A stretch of DNA of 64,000 bases. Origin: Saccharopolyspora soli. GTDB lineage: Bacteria > Actinomycetota > Actinomycetes > Mycobacteriales > Pseudonocardiaceae. The notes below the pieces were generated by a model, which did no database searches, was not told the origin of the DNA, and saw nothing but the letters and a program-made list of their open reading frames with translations. Position 1 is the stretch's first letter; every line of letters begins with the position of its first letter. Position numbers and translations under genes: made by a program. Positions 25,130-34,360 of this stretch are shown here, in pieces. The stretch lies in assembly GCF_022678645.1 (NCBI RefSeq), contig NZ_JALBWV010000016.1, positions 1-64,000 on the forward strand. Direction: 5' to 3'.

Positions 25130-28100
25130 ATGGACAAGCGGCTGATCGACTGGACCGGCGAGCGCTGCGTGCCGTGGACCGATGACGTGCAGGTCATCTA
25201 CGAGCACTACCACCGCTACGCCTTGGCGGCCCGCTTCGCGCGCGGCAAGCGGGTGCTCGACCTCGCCTGCGGCGAGGGCTACGGCGCCGCGCTGCTCGCG
25301 GCCGAGGGCGCCGAGGTGGTCGGCGTGGACATCGACCCGGACACGGTCGAGCACGCCCAGCACAACTACGGCAGTCGCGACGTCAGCTTCCACACCGGGT
25401 CGATCACCGACCCCGAGCTGCTCGCCGACGCCAAACCCTTCGACGTGATCGTCTGCTTCGAGGCGATCGAACACGTCGAAGACCACGACGCCGTGCTGCG
25501 GCTGGTCAAGTCCCGGCTGGTCCAAGGTGGACTGTTCCTGAGCAGCACCCCGGACACCGCGATCTACTCGCACCAGCACGGCAACGACAACCCGTTCCAC
25601 GTCAAGGAACTCACCGCGAAGCAGTACGACACGCTGCTGGAGAACGCGTTCCGGCACGTGGCCGTGCTGAAGCAGAACGTGACCGTCGGCTCCCTGCTGA
25701 CCCCTGCCGACCACGGCGACCTGGACACCGCGATCGAAGGCGTCCGGCTGCAGACCATCGAGCGGGGCGACGGCGGCGAATGGGCCATCCGGCAAGGCGT
25801 CCCGCACACCTACCTGCTGGGCATCGCCTCCGACAAGCACCTGCCGAAACTGCCCGCCGCGGCCGTGCTGACCGACGCCAACCTCACTCTTGCCCGCCGC
25901 GGGCCGGACGTCGCGCCGATCATCGAACAACGCGACGCAGCAGTGGCCGACGTGGCCAAGCTCAACGAGCTCTACAAGCGCAACCGGGCCGAGGCCGAGG
26001 AGCTCAAGAGCGTGATAGCGCGGCTCGAAGAGCTGCGCAAGACCGAAGAACATCGCGCCGACCAGGGGATTCGCGAGCAGGCGAAGCTGCGAGCGGAGCT
26101 GGACCGCATCGGCGGCGAGCTGCACGACCGCCAGCAGAGCGCGGAGCGCGATGCGGCGCGCATCGAGTGGCTGCGCGACACCGTGGCGCGGCTCGAAGGA
26201 CGCGTAGCGGACGCCGAGCGGCAAGCCGCGGAGCTCGGCGCGGCGAACGCGGAGCTGGCGGCGCAGAACTCCGCGCTGGTGCAGCGCGCGGTGGCGAAGT
26301 ACCGGAAGGTCGTCGAGCGCGTAGCGCCGCGCGGGACCGCGCGGCGCGATGCGTACGAGATCGTGCTCGGGCGCAAGCCGGGCCTGCCGCAGGTCGACGA
26401 GGCGACCGAGACCGGGCCGTTGCCGGTGCCGCACAGCGACCGACCGCTGGTCAGCGTGATCATCCCGGTGCACGGCAAGTGGCCCTACACCCGGCAGTGC
26501 CTGCGGTTCCTCGCCGGGCACGTGGTGTCCGTGCCCTTCGAGGTGATCGTCGTCGACGACGCATCACCGGACGACAGCGCCGAGAAGCTCGCCGCCTGCG
26601 AAGGCGTCCTGCTGGTCCGCGCCGAGCGCAACCTCGGGTTCATCGGTGCCTGCAACCTCGGCGCCGAGCACGCGCGCGGCGATTACCTGTTCTTCCTGAA
26701 CAACGACACCCAGGTCACCGAGTCCTGGCTGGACATCCTGGTGGACACGATCCGCGCCGACGAACGCATCGGGCTGGTCGGCGCCAAGCTGGTCTACCCG
26801 GACGGTCGGCTGCAGGAGTGCGGCGGCATCGTGTGGTCCGACGGCAACGGCTGGAACTACGGTCGCAACACCGATCCGGGCGGCGCCGAGTTCAACGTCG
26901 TGCGCGACGTCGACTACTGCTCCGGCGCCGCGATCCTGGTGCGCACCAACGTGTTCCAGCAGGTCGGCGGCTTCGACGCCCGCTATGCACCGGCCTACTA
27001 CGAGGACACCGACCTGGCGTTCGCGGTGCGCGCCGCCGGATACCGGACTGTGGTGCAGCCGAAGGCGGTCGTCGTGCACCACGAAGGCGTGTCCAACGGC
27101 ACCGACCTGAACAGCGGGGTGAAGCGCCACCAGGAGCTCAACCGCAAGGCGTTCGTGGCGAAGTGGGCGGACACGCTGGCCGCCGAACACCTGCCGCAAG
27201 CCTCGCCGCGCAACCTCTGGCTCGCCCGGCAACGCGGCACGCGCGGTCACCACGGGCCGATCGTGCTGGTCAAGGACCACCAGGTGCCGCGCCCGGACTT
27301 CGACTCCGGTTCGGTGCGGATCCGCCGGGTGCTGGAGCAGTTCGTCGAGCTCGGCTGCCGGGTGGTGTTCTTCCCCGGCAACCACGCCCCCTTGCAGCCC
27401 TACACCACTGATCTGCAACAACTCGGCGTCACCGTGCTGCCACAACCCGAGTTGCAGCAAGCGTTCCTGCACGAGGCGGGCTCGGAGATCTCACTGGCGC
27501 TGCTGTCCCGACCGCAGGTCGCCTGGAGCCTGGTGGAGGAGCTGCGCACCTGCGCGCCGCAGGCCGTGATCGCCTACGACACCGTCGACGTGCACTTCCT
27601 CCGGCTGGAGCGGCAGGCCGAACTGGCGGAGCGGCAGGGCGAGCCCGCGCGGGCGGAAGCGTTGCGGCGCAAGGCATTCGCGTCGCGTCAGATGGAGCTC
27701 GGGCTGACCCGGTCCTGCGACGTCACGCTGGTGGTGTCGGAGGCCGAGCAGGCGTTGCTGCGCGAGCTGGTCCCGGACGTCGATGTGCGGGTGCTGTCCA
27801 ACGTGCACGAGGTGGACTGGAGCCCGGCGCGGCTGGACGGCCGCCAGGACGTGCTGTTCGTCGGCAGCTTCGACCACCCGCCGAACATCGACGCGGCGCG
27901 GTGGGCGGCGCGCGAGATCATGCCGCTGGTGCGGGACAAGTGCCCGGATGCGGTGCTGCACGTGGTCGGCAGCAATCCGACCGACGAGGTGCGGGAGCTG
28001 GTCGGTCCGGGGGTGCAGGTGCACGGCTGGGTGGCGGAGCTGGAGGCGAAGTACGCCGCCAGCCGCGTCACCCTCGCACCGCTGCGATTCGGTGCCGGAG

Positions 28101-28375
28101 TCAAGGGCAAGGTCGGCGAGAGCCTGAGCCTCGGGGTGCCGGTGGTCGGTACGACGGTGGCGTTCGAGGGCATGCACCTGAAGAACGGCCAGGACGTGCT
28201 CGCCGCCGACGACGCGGCCGGGCTGGCCGAAGCAACGGTCCGGCTGCTGACCGACGACGAAACCTGGCGGCAGCTGGCGGAGGCGGGCAAGGCGGGCATC
28301 GCCGCCCAGTTCGGCCCGGAGATCTCCCGAGCCGCCCTCCGAGACCTCCTAACCACCGCCGACCACCAACCCTGA
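25130..28375 (+). CDS. Methyltransferase / coiled coil / GT2 / GT4 fusion glycosyltransferase
   Basis: This 1081-aa multidomain cytoplasmic protein begins with a class-I SAM methyltransferase (VLDLACGEGYG about residues 42-52, VVGVDIDPD, FEAIEHVED). Next comes a charged coiled coil (about 275-400) and a GT2 domain (about 440-690) with VSVIIPVHG, VDDASPDD, NNDTQ and YYEDTDLAFAVR. Last is a GT4-like domain (about 700-1081) with FVGSFDHPPNIDAARW and the GVKGKVGESLSLGVPVV nucleotide-sugar motif. It probably builds or caps a surface glycan. ATG 25130 has GTGAGGG upstream; GTG 25118 is possible. A weak CTGACCC/GGGTCAG hairpin follows the stop. Confidence 0.88.
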   Translation: MDKRLIDWTGERCVPWTDDVQVIYEHYHRYALAARFARGKRVLDLACGEGYGAALLAAEGAEVVGVDIDPDTVEHAQHNYGSRDVSFHTGSITDPELLADAKPFDVIVCFEAIEHVEDHDAVLRLVKSRLVQGGLFLSSTPDTAIYSHQHGNDNPFHVKELTAKQYDTLLENAFRHVAVLKQNVTVGSLLTPADHGDLDTAIEGVRLQTIERGDGGEWAIRQGVPHTYLLGIASDKHLPKLPAAAVLTDANLTLARRGPDVAPIIEQRDAAVADVAKLNELYKRNRAEAEELKSVIARLEELRKTEEHRADQGIREQAKLRAELDRIGGELHDRQQSAERDAARIEWLRDTVARLEGRVADAERQAAELGAANAELAAQNSALVQRAVAKYRKVVERVAPRGTARRDAYEIVLGRKPGLPQVDEATETGPLPVPHSDRPLVSVIIPVHGKWPYTRQCLRFLAGHVVSVPFEVIVVDDASPDDSAEKLAACEGVLLVRAERNLGFIGACNLGAEHARGDYLFFLNNDTQVTESWLDILVDTIRADERIGLVGAKLVYPDGRLQECGGIVWSDGNGWNYGRNTDPGGAEFNVVRDVDYCSGAAILVRTNVFQQVGGFDARYAPAYYEDTDLAFAVRAAGYRTVVQPKAVVVHHEGVSNGTDLNSGVKRHQELNRKAFVAKWADTLAAEHLPQASPRNLWLARQRGTRGHHGPIVLVKDHQVPRPDFDSGSVRIRRVLEQFVELGCRVVFFPGNHAPLQPYTTDLQQLGVTVLPQPELQQAFLHEAGSEISLALLSRPQVAWSLVEELRTCAPQAVIAYDTVDVHFLRLERQAELAERQGEPARAEALRRKAFASRQMELGLTRSCDVTLVVSEAEQALLRELVPDVDVRVLSNVHEVDWSPARLDGRQDVLFVGSFDHPPNIDAARWAAREIMPLVRDKCPDAVLHVVGSNPTDEVRELVGPGVQVHGWVAELEAKYAASRVTLAPLRFGAGVKGKVGESLSLGVPVVGTTVAFEGMHLKNGQDVLAADDAAGLAEATVRLLTDDETWRQLAEAGKAGIAAQFGPEISRAALRDLLTTADHQP

Positions 28376-28407
28376 CCCGACGATCATGATGACTCGAACG
28401 TGAGGGG

Positions 28408-29682
28408 TCAGTCGCGGACTGTTGGTGGGGCGTGGTTGATCTGCTGGTCCAGCAGCGTCTTGAACGCCTGCTGGGCCGCCTGCTTCTGGTCGGACGTCCC
28501 GCTGACGTCGATGATGACCGCCCAGTTGTGCGTGACGTAGGCGGTGCGGAACGTGCCGCCGGTGTTGACCACCCGAACGCCCTGGTACGACAGGTCATCC
28601 ATAGTGGACAGACCCTGTTGGGCGTCCAGGTACGCGTCGACCACGCTCTTGGCGGCGTTCTGGTCGGGCATCCGCAGCGCGAGCAGCGTGGACTTCGGCG
28701 TGACGCCGTCGGTGCCGTTGAACCAGCCGTCGATCAGGCCGCCTTGGATCGCGGTGTCCAGCACGTCCTTCGGCTGCAGCAGGCCGCCCTTGGAGCCCTG
28801 CAGGCTGGGCACGTCCAATACCCCGGTCCACGGGTGCGCCGGGCCGGGCACCAGGACCAGGGCGTCCTTCGAGCTGTCCGGCGGGGTCGGGTTCGCGGGC
28901 GGCGGCGCGGGCAGCTGCTGGGTCGGTGCCGCGCTCGGCGGTGCCGAGGCGGTCGAGTCGCTGGGGGTCCCGGTGTCGCCGCTGGTGAAGTAGAAGAGCC
29001 CGGCGACGATCACGCCGACCAGCAGCACGCCACCGATGGACAGTCCGGCGATCAGCTTGCCCTTGCCGGATTTCCCAGCGGTCTCGAACACCTCCGGGCC
29101 TTGCCGCATCCACGAAGCGTCGCCGTGCTCCGGAGTTCCCGGCAGGTCGTCACCCCACGGCGTACCAGTGCTTTCCGCGGCACCCCAACCCTGTTGCGGC
29201 CCCCACTGCGGCGGTCCGCCCCACTGCGGCTGTTGACCGACGTTGACCACCTGGGTGCGCTCCGAGTCGCTGGGCTGCGGTGGCTGCGGCGCACCTCCGA
29301 CGAACGGGTTCGGCACGACCTGCGTGGCTTCCTCCGGCGCACCGCCCTGCTGCGGTTGCGGTGGCTGCTGCGCAGCGCTCTGGGCGGCGTCGCCCCAGCT
29401 GAACGCTGGCGGGAACGGGTTGGGCTGCTGCGGAACCCCACCAGCGGGCGTGCCGGGCTGCTGCTGCGGGAACCCACCAGAAGGAGTGCCGGGCTGCTGC
29501 TGAGGAAGCCCACCGGATGGCGTACCTGGTTGCTGCTGCGGGAATTCGCCGGACGACGGCCCGGTTTGCCCGCTCTGGGCACGGCCGAGCACCGCGTCGC
29601 GCCGCTGGCGGTACTCCTCGGCCGAAATCCGCCCCGCCGCGAGTTCAGCGTCGAGGTTCTGCAGCTCGTCTTGCCAGGTCAC
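28408..29682 (-). CDS. SHOCT-like domain protein with one membrane helix, unknown function
   Basis: This 424-aa protein has an N-terminal short helical motif WQDELQNLDAELAAGRISAEEYRQRRD (SHOCT-like oligomerisation module), then about 160 residues of Gln/Pro/Gly-rich low-complexity sequence with near-perfect repeats (about 45-90). A membrane helix (about 228-250, LIAGLSIGGVLLVGVIVAGLF) and a Pro/Ser linker precede a folded extracytoplasmic domain of about 150 residues. The GTG start at 29682 is chosen because AAAGGG lies 8-9 nt before it and the SHOCT motif begins there; ATG 29718 is the alternative. Function unknown; likely anchored, facing outward. Confidence 0.75.
   Translation of the reverse strand: MTWQDELQNLDAELAAGRISAEEYRQRRDAVLGRAQSGQTGPSSGEFPQQQPGTPSGGLPQQQPGTPSGGFPQQQPGTPAGGVPQQPNPFPPAFSWGDAAQSAAQQPPQPQQGGAPEEATQVVPNPFVGGAPQPPQPSDSERTQVVNVGQQPQWGGPPQWGPQQGWGAAESTGTPWGDDLPGTPEHGDASWMRQGPEVFETAGKSGKGKLIAGLSIGGVLLVGVIVAGLFYFTSGDTGTPSDSTASAPPSAAPTQQLPAPPPANPTPPDSSKDALVLVPGPAHPWTGVLDVPSLQGSKGGLLQPKDVLDTAIQGGLIDGWFNGTDGVTPKSTLLALRMPDQNAAKSVVDAYLDAQQGLSTMDDLSYQGVRVVNTGGTFRTAYVTHNWAVIIDVSGTSDQKQAAQQAFKTLLDQQINHAPPTVRD
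29475..29551. repeat. In-gene short tandem repeats coding for Gln/Pro/Gly repeats
   Basis: The coding sequence repeats a unit of about 30-45 bp giving copies of FPQQQPGTPSGG and LPQQQPGTPSGG. The copies are nearly identical at DNA level, so copy number may vary between strains. Confidence 0.7.
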
Positions 29683-29847
29683 CGATGCGCCCTTTCCGGA
29701 TTTCGCGAACGCCCCCATTTGCGATCGACGCCATTCTGGCACCCAGGAGGGGGTGCGGGGTGCACCGGCCGGATAACGATCCGAAGGGCTGTCTGGTCGG
29801 ACTGGGCCGCGAGGAGGTAATGGGTCCACAACCATCGAGACCCAAGC

Positions 29848-29853
29848 TAGGCT
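29848..29853 (+). promoter_or_regulatory. -10 box TAGGCT upstream of the acyltransferase gene
   Basis: TAGGCT lies 42 nt before the GTG start, implying a leader of about 35 nt. No strong -35 box. Confidence 0.4.
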
Positions 29854-29895
29854 ACGCAGCGTTGACTTCTCCGGCCGGGGACATGACTTGATGGG

Positions 29896-31620
29896 GTGAT
29901 CTGGGTGGGTGACGCGCGGGTCGTCCACACCCGCCCGGAGTGGTTCGCCGAGCCGCACCACGGGTTCGCCTGGATCCGGATGATCGGTGCCGTTCTGGTC
30001 ATCTACGGCCACAGTTCGCCGCTGGTCGGAGCGGGTGATCTGTTCCCCAAGGAATGGGCGTTGCAGCCGGACGAGGGCGTCCTGATGGGCTTCTTCGCGA
30101 TGAGTGGCTTCCAGATCACCGAGAGTTGGATGCGGGATCCGCATCCCGCCAGGTTCGCCGCGAAGCGGGTGCTGCGGTTGTGGCCGCCCATGCTCACCGT
30201 CTCGCTGGGCATGGCGCTGCTCGTCGGCCCGCTGGTGACGACATTGCCGGTCGGTGAGTACTTCGCGGCCCACGGCACCTGGGGCTACATCGTCAACAAC
30301 GCCGGACTGCTGACCCTCAAGCACGAGCTGCCCGGTGTGTTCGTGGACAACCCGTGGCCGAATGCGGTGAACGGGTCGCTGTGGACGCTGCCGATGGAAC
30401 TGCTCGCCTACGGCGGCCTCTACGCACTCCTGCTGCTGGGTGCCGGAAAGCACCGGTACCGCTGGCTCGCGGTCGTCGCGCTGATCGGGCTCGTCGCGTG
30501 GGACCGGTACCTGGAGCAGTCGCCCGGCTCGGAGTCGGCAGGCTCGTTCCTCAGCGTGCCGGTCGAATCGCTGGTGGCGTTCCTGGTCGCCTTCGCCTTC
30601 GGCGTGGTGCTCAACCTGTACCGGATCCCGCTTTCCCCGCTGGCTGCCCTCGCCGGGATCGCGGTGCTGGTGCTGATGCCCAACAGCATCACCGCGTCGT
30701 TCTGGATGACCTTCGTGGTCAGCTACTCGGTGGTGGTCGCCGGGCACTTCTGGCCGTCCCGGCTGACGGTGCCGGGGGTGTGGGTCAACGGCAGCTACGG
30801 CGTGTACGTGTGGGGCTTCCCGATCCAGCAGTTGCTGGCGATGGGCGGGATCCGCAACCAGTGGCTGATGCTGATCTGCGCGGCGCCGCTGGCCTACTTC
30901 ATCGGCACGTTGTCGTGGAAGTTCGTCGAAGAGCCGACCATGAAGCTGCGGCACTTCTTCACCCCGGCGCCGAAGAAGGAACCCGAACCAGCCGAGGACG
31001 ACCTCGAAGACCTGGACGAGCTCGAAGACCTCGACGAGGACGAGCCGGACGAGGTCGAGGACGACGAGCCGGACGACGCCCAGCCGGACCGCGAGGCGAC
31101 GACGATGCGCCGCCCGCTGCCCCGTCCACCGGCGCCCAGCCGAAACGGTGCTGCCCCACCGGAGGCGCCGACCAAGATGACTCCGATCGCGGCCGAACGC
31201 ACCGGCCCGGCCCACGCCCGAGCACCGCAGGGCACGCCGCCGAAGGGTACGCCGACCAGCGCCCCCCGCACCGGCACCCCGGTGAACGGCGCTGCCCAAC
31301 CGAATGCACTCGATCGTCCCAATGGCGCCCGGCTCAACGGCTTGCCGATGAACGGGACCCAGCCGCCGCTCGACCGGCCGTACCCGCGTCCGCGCCGCCT
31401 GTCCGATCGTCCGCCGGTCCGCCCGCCGACCCCGCCGGACGAATCGGTGCTGGCCAAGCGGCTCTCCGGCGACCTGGACGCCCCGCAGGCCCCGACCGCG
31501 CGCCCGCGCCCACCGGTCCGCCGGTCGGCCGGGCGGCACGCCCGACCCGAGCCGCCACCGGCCCCGGAGGAGGAAACCCGCCCGGTTCGGCCGCATCCCA
31601 AGCGGCAGGACCGCCCGTGA
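29896..31620 (+). CDS. Acyltransferase-3 family membrane protein with long disordered tail
   Basis: This 574-aa protein has about ten membrane helices in residues 20-355 and the OafA/AT3 signature Arg-x10-His in FAWIRMIGAVLVIYGHSSP. AT3 proteins transfer acetyl or similar groups from the cytosol to surface glycans or lipids. After residue 355 comes a cytoplasmic tail of about 215 residues. It is first very acidic (a run of Glu/Asp/Leu, about 360-395), then Pro/Arg/Thr-rich and without predicted fold; such tails usually mediate protein binding. GTG start; GTG 29905 is possible. The fusion glycosyltransferase at 25130 makes a glycan-decoration role plausible. Confidence 0.85.
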   Translation: MIWVGDARVVHTRPEWFAEPHHGFAWIRMIGAVLVIYGHSSPLVGAGDLFPKEWALQPDEGVLMGFFAMSGFQITESWMRDPHPARFAAKRVLRLWPPMLTVSLGMALLVGPLVTTLPVGEYFAAHGTWGYIVNNAGLLTLKHELPGVFVDNPWPNAVNGSLWTLPMELLAYGGLYALLLLGAGKHRYRWLAVVALIGLVAWDRYLEQSPGSESAGSFLSVPVESLVAFLVAFAFGVVLNLYRIPLSPLAALAGIAVLVLMPNSITASFWMTFVVSYSVVVAGHFWPSRLTVPGVWVNGSYGVYVWGFPIQQLLAMGGIRNQWLMLICAAPLAYFIGTLSWKFVEEPTMKLRHFFTPAPKKEPEPAEDDLEDLDELEDLDEDEPDEVEDDEPDDAQPDREATTMRRPLPRPPAPSRNGAAPPEAPTKMTPIAAERTGPAHARAPQGTPPKGTPTSAPRTGTPVNGAAQPNALDRPNGARLNGLPMNGTQPPLDRPYPRPRRLSDRPPVRPPTPPDESVLAKRLSGDLDAPQAPTARPRPPVRRSAGRHARPEPPPAPEEETRPVRPHPKRQDRP

Positions 31621-31628
31621 ACACCGCG

Positions 31629-31634
31629 TACCCT
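31629..31634 (+). promoter_or_regulatory. -10 box TACCCT, leaderless promoter of msrA
   Basis: TACCCT, 7 nt, then ATG 31642. Confidence 0.6.
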
Positions 31635-31641
31635 CGGATGC

Positions 31642-32298
31642 ATGGCGCTTTTCGGTGACAAGATGAGCCTGATCGATCCGGCCGACGCGCTGCCGGGCCG
31701 TTCCACCCCGCTGCCGGTGGCGGAGTGGCATGCGGTGTTCTCCGATCGCCGGATCGTGCCGCCATTCCCGGCGGGCTACGCCACCGCGGTGGTCGGCATG
31801 GGGTGCTTCTGGGGCGCGGAGCGAACCTTCTGGCGCACCGATGGCGTGTGGACGACCGCCGTCGGCTACGCCGGTGGTTTCACGCCGAACCCGACGTACG
31901 AAGAGGTGTGCAGCGGTCTAACCGGCCACACGGAGGCGGTCCTGGTGGTCTTCGACCCGGCCGCGATCAGCTACCAGCAGCTCCTGAAGGTCTTCTGGGA
32001 GAACCACGACCCAACGCAGGGCATGCGCCAGGGCAACGACTTCGGCACCCAGTACCGCTCGGCGATCTACTACGCGGACGACCAGCAGAAGGCCGAAGCG
32101 GAAGCCAGCCGGGCCGCCTTCCAAAAAGCCCTGACCGCAGCGGGCCTCGGCGAGATCACAACGGAAGTAGCCCCCCTGCGCGACTTCTACTACGCGGAGA
32201 CCTACCACCAGCAGTACCTCTCCGACGCCAAGAACCCCAACGGCTACTGCGGCCTCGGCGGCACGGGTGTCTCCTGCCCAGTGGGCTTGAGCATCTAG
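31642..32298 (+). CDS. msrA: Peptide methionine-S-sulfoxide reductase
   Basis: This 218-aa MsrA reduces methionine-S-sulfoxide in proteins or free. The catalytic Cys55 lies in GMGCFWGAE. The family blocks [48 protein letters not shown] and the C-terminal resolving Cys residues ([15 protein letters not shown]) are all present. It has an N-terminal extension of about 40 residues usual in actinobacterial MsrA. Starts at a leaderless ATG. A decayed copy of its 3' end lies about 170 bp downstream. Confidence 0.95.
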   Translation: MALFGDKMSLIDPADALPGRSTPLPVAEWHAVFSDRRIVPPFPAGYATAVVGMGCFWGAERTFWRTDGVWTTAVGYAGGFTPNPTYEEVCSGLTGHTEAVLVVFDPAAISYQQLLKVFWENHDPTQGMRQGNDFGTQYRSAIYYADDQQKAEAEASRAAFQKALTAAGLGEITTEVAPLRDFYYAETYHQQYLSDAKNPNGYCGLGGTGVSCPVGLSI

Positions 32299-32424
32299 CG
32301 CACCATCCCGCTTCTTGAGCGGTTGGCACCTGCGTTGGGTGTTGAGCTCGTTGTGCGGTTCGATCCCCGGAGTTCCGCCGCGTAGCCGGAAGATCAGCGG
32401 CCTCCGCCGAGCGTCAGATACACA

Positions 32425-32457
32425 CTCGGCGGCACAGGTGTCTGCTGCCTGGTGGGT
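32425..32457 (+). pseudogene. Decayed duplicate of the msrA 3' end
   Basis: By eye about 27 of 33 bases match the msrA segment at 32254-32286 (CTCGGCGGCAC.GGTGTCT.CTGCC..GTGGG). This is the only recognisable content of the 333-bp gap between msrA and mrr, apart from the mrr upstream region. Likely the residue of a tandem duplication. Confidence 0.55.
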
Positions 32458-32631
32458 CTTACAGCAGACGGCTCCTGAACACGCCGCTGGCGACGAGGAG
32501 CCACTCCAGCGGGTGTAGCCAAGCAGCTGTTCGTTTGCCCAGGCGGTGTTGTTGAGCAGATCGACGAGATCGATCTCCGCCCGTGCTGACGTCCTCGATC
32601 ACACCGCCACAGCCTGCGGCATGCTGTATTC

Positions 32632-33492
32632 GTGACGAACGCATCCGTACCGGCGTACACCGAGCTCCTGTGGCCCACTGTTCTCGCTGCCAGAGCACTC
32701 GGGAGTTCCGCGTCGATCGAGGAGATCGTCGAGAAGGTCCTGGAACAGCAGAACTTCTCCGAGGAGCAACAACAAGTGCTTCACGGTGATGGGCCGCAAA
32801 CGGAGATTGAGTATCGACTGGCCTGGGCGCGCACCTATCTCAAAGGAATGGGGCTGTTGGTCAACAGCCGACGTGGCGTGTGGAGCCTCACCGAGGAGGG
32901 CAGGCACGTCGTCGTGGATGAGATCGCCGCCAGGCACAAGGAATACACCGCACGCCTTCGAGACGAGCAGAAACGACGCCGCAGCGCTGCGCCCACGGGT
33001 AGCACGAGTGGCGACGACGAGGACGGGTCGGACTGGCGAGATCAACTTCTCGATTTGCTCCTGGAGTTGAAGCCGGATGCGTTTGAACGTCTTGCTCAGC
33101 GCCTACTCCGTGAGGCGGGTTTTATCAACGCGACTGTCACCCGCCGAACTGGTGATGGCGGGATCGACGGTCTCGGCGTGTACCGCATGTCCCTCGTCTC
33201 ATTCCCGGTCTTCTTCCAGTGCAAGCGCTACAAGGGAAGTGTCGGTTCAGCAGCGATTCGCGACTTCCGCGGAGCCATGGCTGGCAGGGGTGACAAGGGA
33301 CTGCTCATCACAACCGGTTCCTTCACCAGCGAAGCGAAGGCGGAGGCCACTCGTGACGGTGCGCCGCCGGTTGACTTGATCGATGGCCAGCGGCTTTGTG
33401 CACTGCTCAAGGAATACGAGCTCGGAGTGAAGACCACCGTGCGACAAGTCGAGGACGTCTTGGTAACTCCGGAATTCTTTCAGGACTTCTGA
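32632..33492 (+). CDS. mrr: Mrr-type restriction endonuclease (methyl-directed, type IV)
   Basis: This 286-aa nuclease has an N-terminal winged-helix domain (about residues 1-95, LLWPTVLAARALGSSASIEEIV) and a C-terminal Mrr_cat PD-(D/E)xK domain. Catalytic residues are visible in GDGGIDGLG (Asp) and FFQCKRYKG (QxK), followed by RDFRGAMAGRGDKGLLITTGSF. Mrr enzymes cut methylated foreign DNA. No methyltransferase or other restriction gene is adjacent, as expected for type IV systems. GTG start; no ribosome site, and a weak -10-like CATGCT lies 6 nt upstream. Its codons use fewer G/C-ending forms than neighbours, hinting at acquisition. Confidence 0.88.
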   Translation: MTNASVPAYTELLWPTVLAARALGSSASIEEIVEKVLEQQNFSEEQQQVLHGDGPQTEIEYRLAWARTYLKGMGLLVNSRRGVWSLTEEGRHVVVDEIAARHKEYTARLRDEQKRRRSAAPTGSTSGDDEDGSDWRDQLLDLLLELKPDAFERLAQRLLREAGFINATVTRRTGDGGIDGLGVYRMSLVSFPVFFQCKRYKGSVGSAAIRDFRGAMAGRGDKGLLITTGSFTSEAKAEATRDGAPPVDLIDGQRLCALLKEYELGVKTTVRQVEDVLVTPEFFQDF

Positions 33493-33978
33493 GTCGGGGA
33501 ATAGGTACAGGAGACCGGCGGCACCGGCTTCTCACGTTGATCTATACCGCCCGGCTCCTGGTTCTCCGGTCTGTTGGCAGGCCGCCGGAGTTGGCGTCGC
33601 TCCGGAAAGAAAGCTCAATCTGTGGAAAAGCTGAGAATTCCCATGGTCACTGCGGCCTTGGGGTGCCCGGTGAGGCTCGATTCGATGAGTAATCCGAGCA
33701 CCAATGGCCGCTGGCGTTTCTCAGCTTAGCCACAGGGTGATCTTGTAGAAAGCTGTCTCCGGGCTGGCCCGTGTAGACTTTCCCCGCGGCGGTTCCAGGA
33801 AGTCTGGACTGCGCCATGCCAACGAGTGCGTGGTTGAGGTCGACGTATCTGTAGTCTCGCGTGGGTCCCCTCGTGCGCGCTCTGGACAAGGCTGTGGATA
33901 GGCGCAACGCCGAGGGCTGTTCGTCAGCTCGGGGACGGGATTCCTTTTCGATTTGTGGGTTTGGGACGGGAGACGGCA
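33493..33978. other. 486-bp gap without recognisable gene
   Basis: Lower GC and more T-rich than flanking genes. I find no coding frame with family similarity, no tRNA and no strong hairpin. It ends in GGGAG before the first ABM-like gene. Confidence 0.5.
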
Positions 33979-34278
33979 ATGGAAGCGCGAGTCAGCACCT
34001 ACGCTGGCCCGTCCGAACGGCGCGAGGAGCTGCTTCACGCTCTTGGTCGGATAGCGCGGGAAGTTCAGCAGCTCGACGGCTTTCGGGGTGCTTATGTCCT
34101 CGTCGGTCGCCCCTGCACTCAGTTGGTGACCATGACGGTTTGGGAAAGCGCTGAAGCCGTCCAGGCCAGCGCCGCGGAGGCGAAGAAGATACGCGCCCAG
34201 GTCGCCGAGGAGAGCGGCCAAACGATCGAGAGCGTGGAAACCTGCGAGGTCTGGTTACACCTCGGCCCAATCCGATGA
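33979..34278 (+). CDS. Antibiotic biosynthesis monooxygenase (ABM)-like small protein, copy 1
   Basis: This 99-aa protein has a predicted dimeric alpha+beta ferredoxin-like fold. The ABM pattern is seen: an N-terminal beta strand RVSTYAG, helix ELLHALGRIAREVQQLDGF, then GAYVLVGR...LVTMTVWESAEA and a C-terminal strand. No catalytic residues are assignable, so it could be a monooxygenase, heme-handling or ligand-binding protein. ATG with GGGAG 8 nt upstream. A second copy of about 83% identity lies at 35124-35423. Confidence 0.65.
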   Translation: MEARVSTYAGPSERREELLHALGRIAREVQQLDGFRGAYVLVGRPCTQLVTMTVWESAEAVQASAAEAKKIRAQVAEESGQTIESVETCEVWLHLGPIR

Positions 34279-34360
34279 GCTCTGCAAATCCAGGCAGCTG
34301 GGCTTTCGTCGGCGACGAACTCGACCGGTTGGGGGCCGTCCGGTGAAAGCACTGCCCGCA

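Noticed and set aside
28408..31731. Minus-strand frame continuing 2 kb upstream of the SHOCT-like gene over the acyltransferase
   Set aside because: The upstream part has no similarity; a ribosome site and family N-terminus place the start at 29682.
32350..32380. A tRNA suggested by GGTTCGATCCCCG
   Set aside because: T-loop-like words only; flanking bases do not form T, anticodon or acceptor stems.
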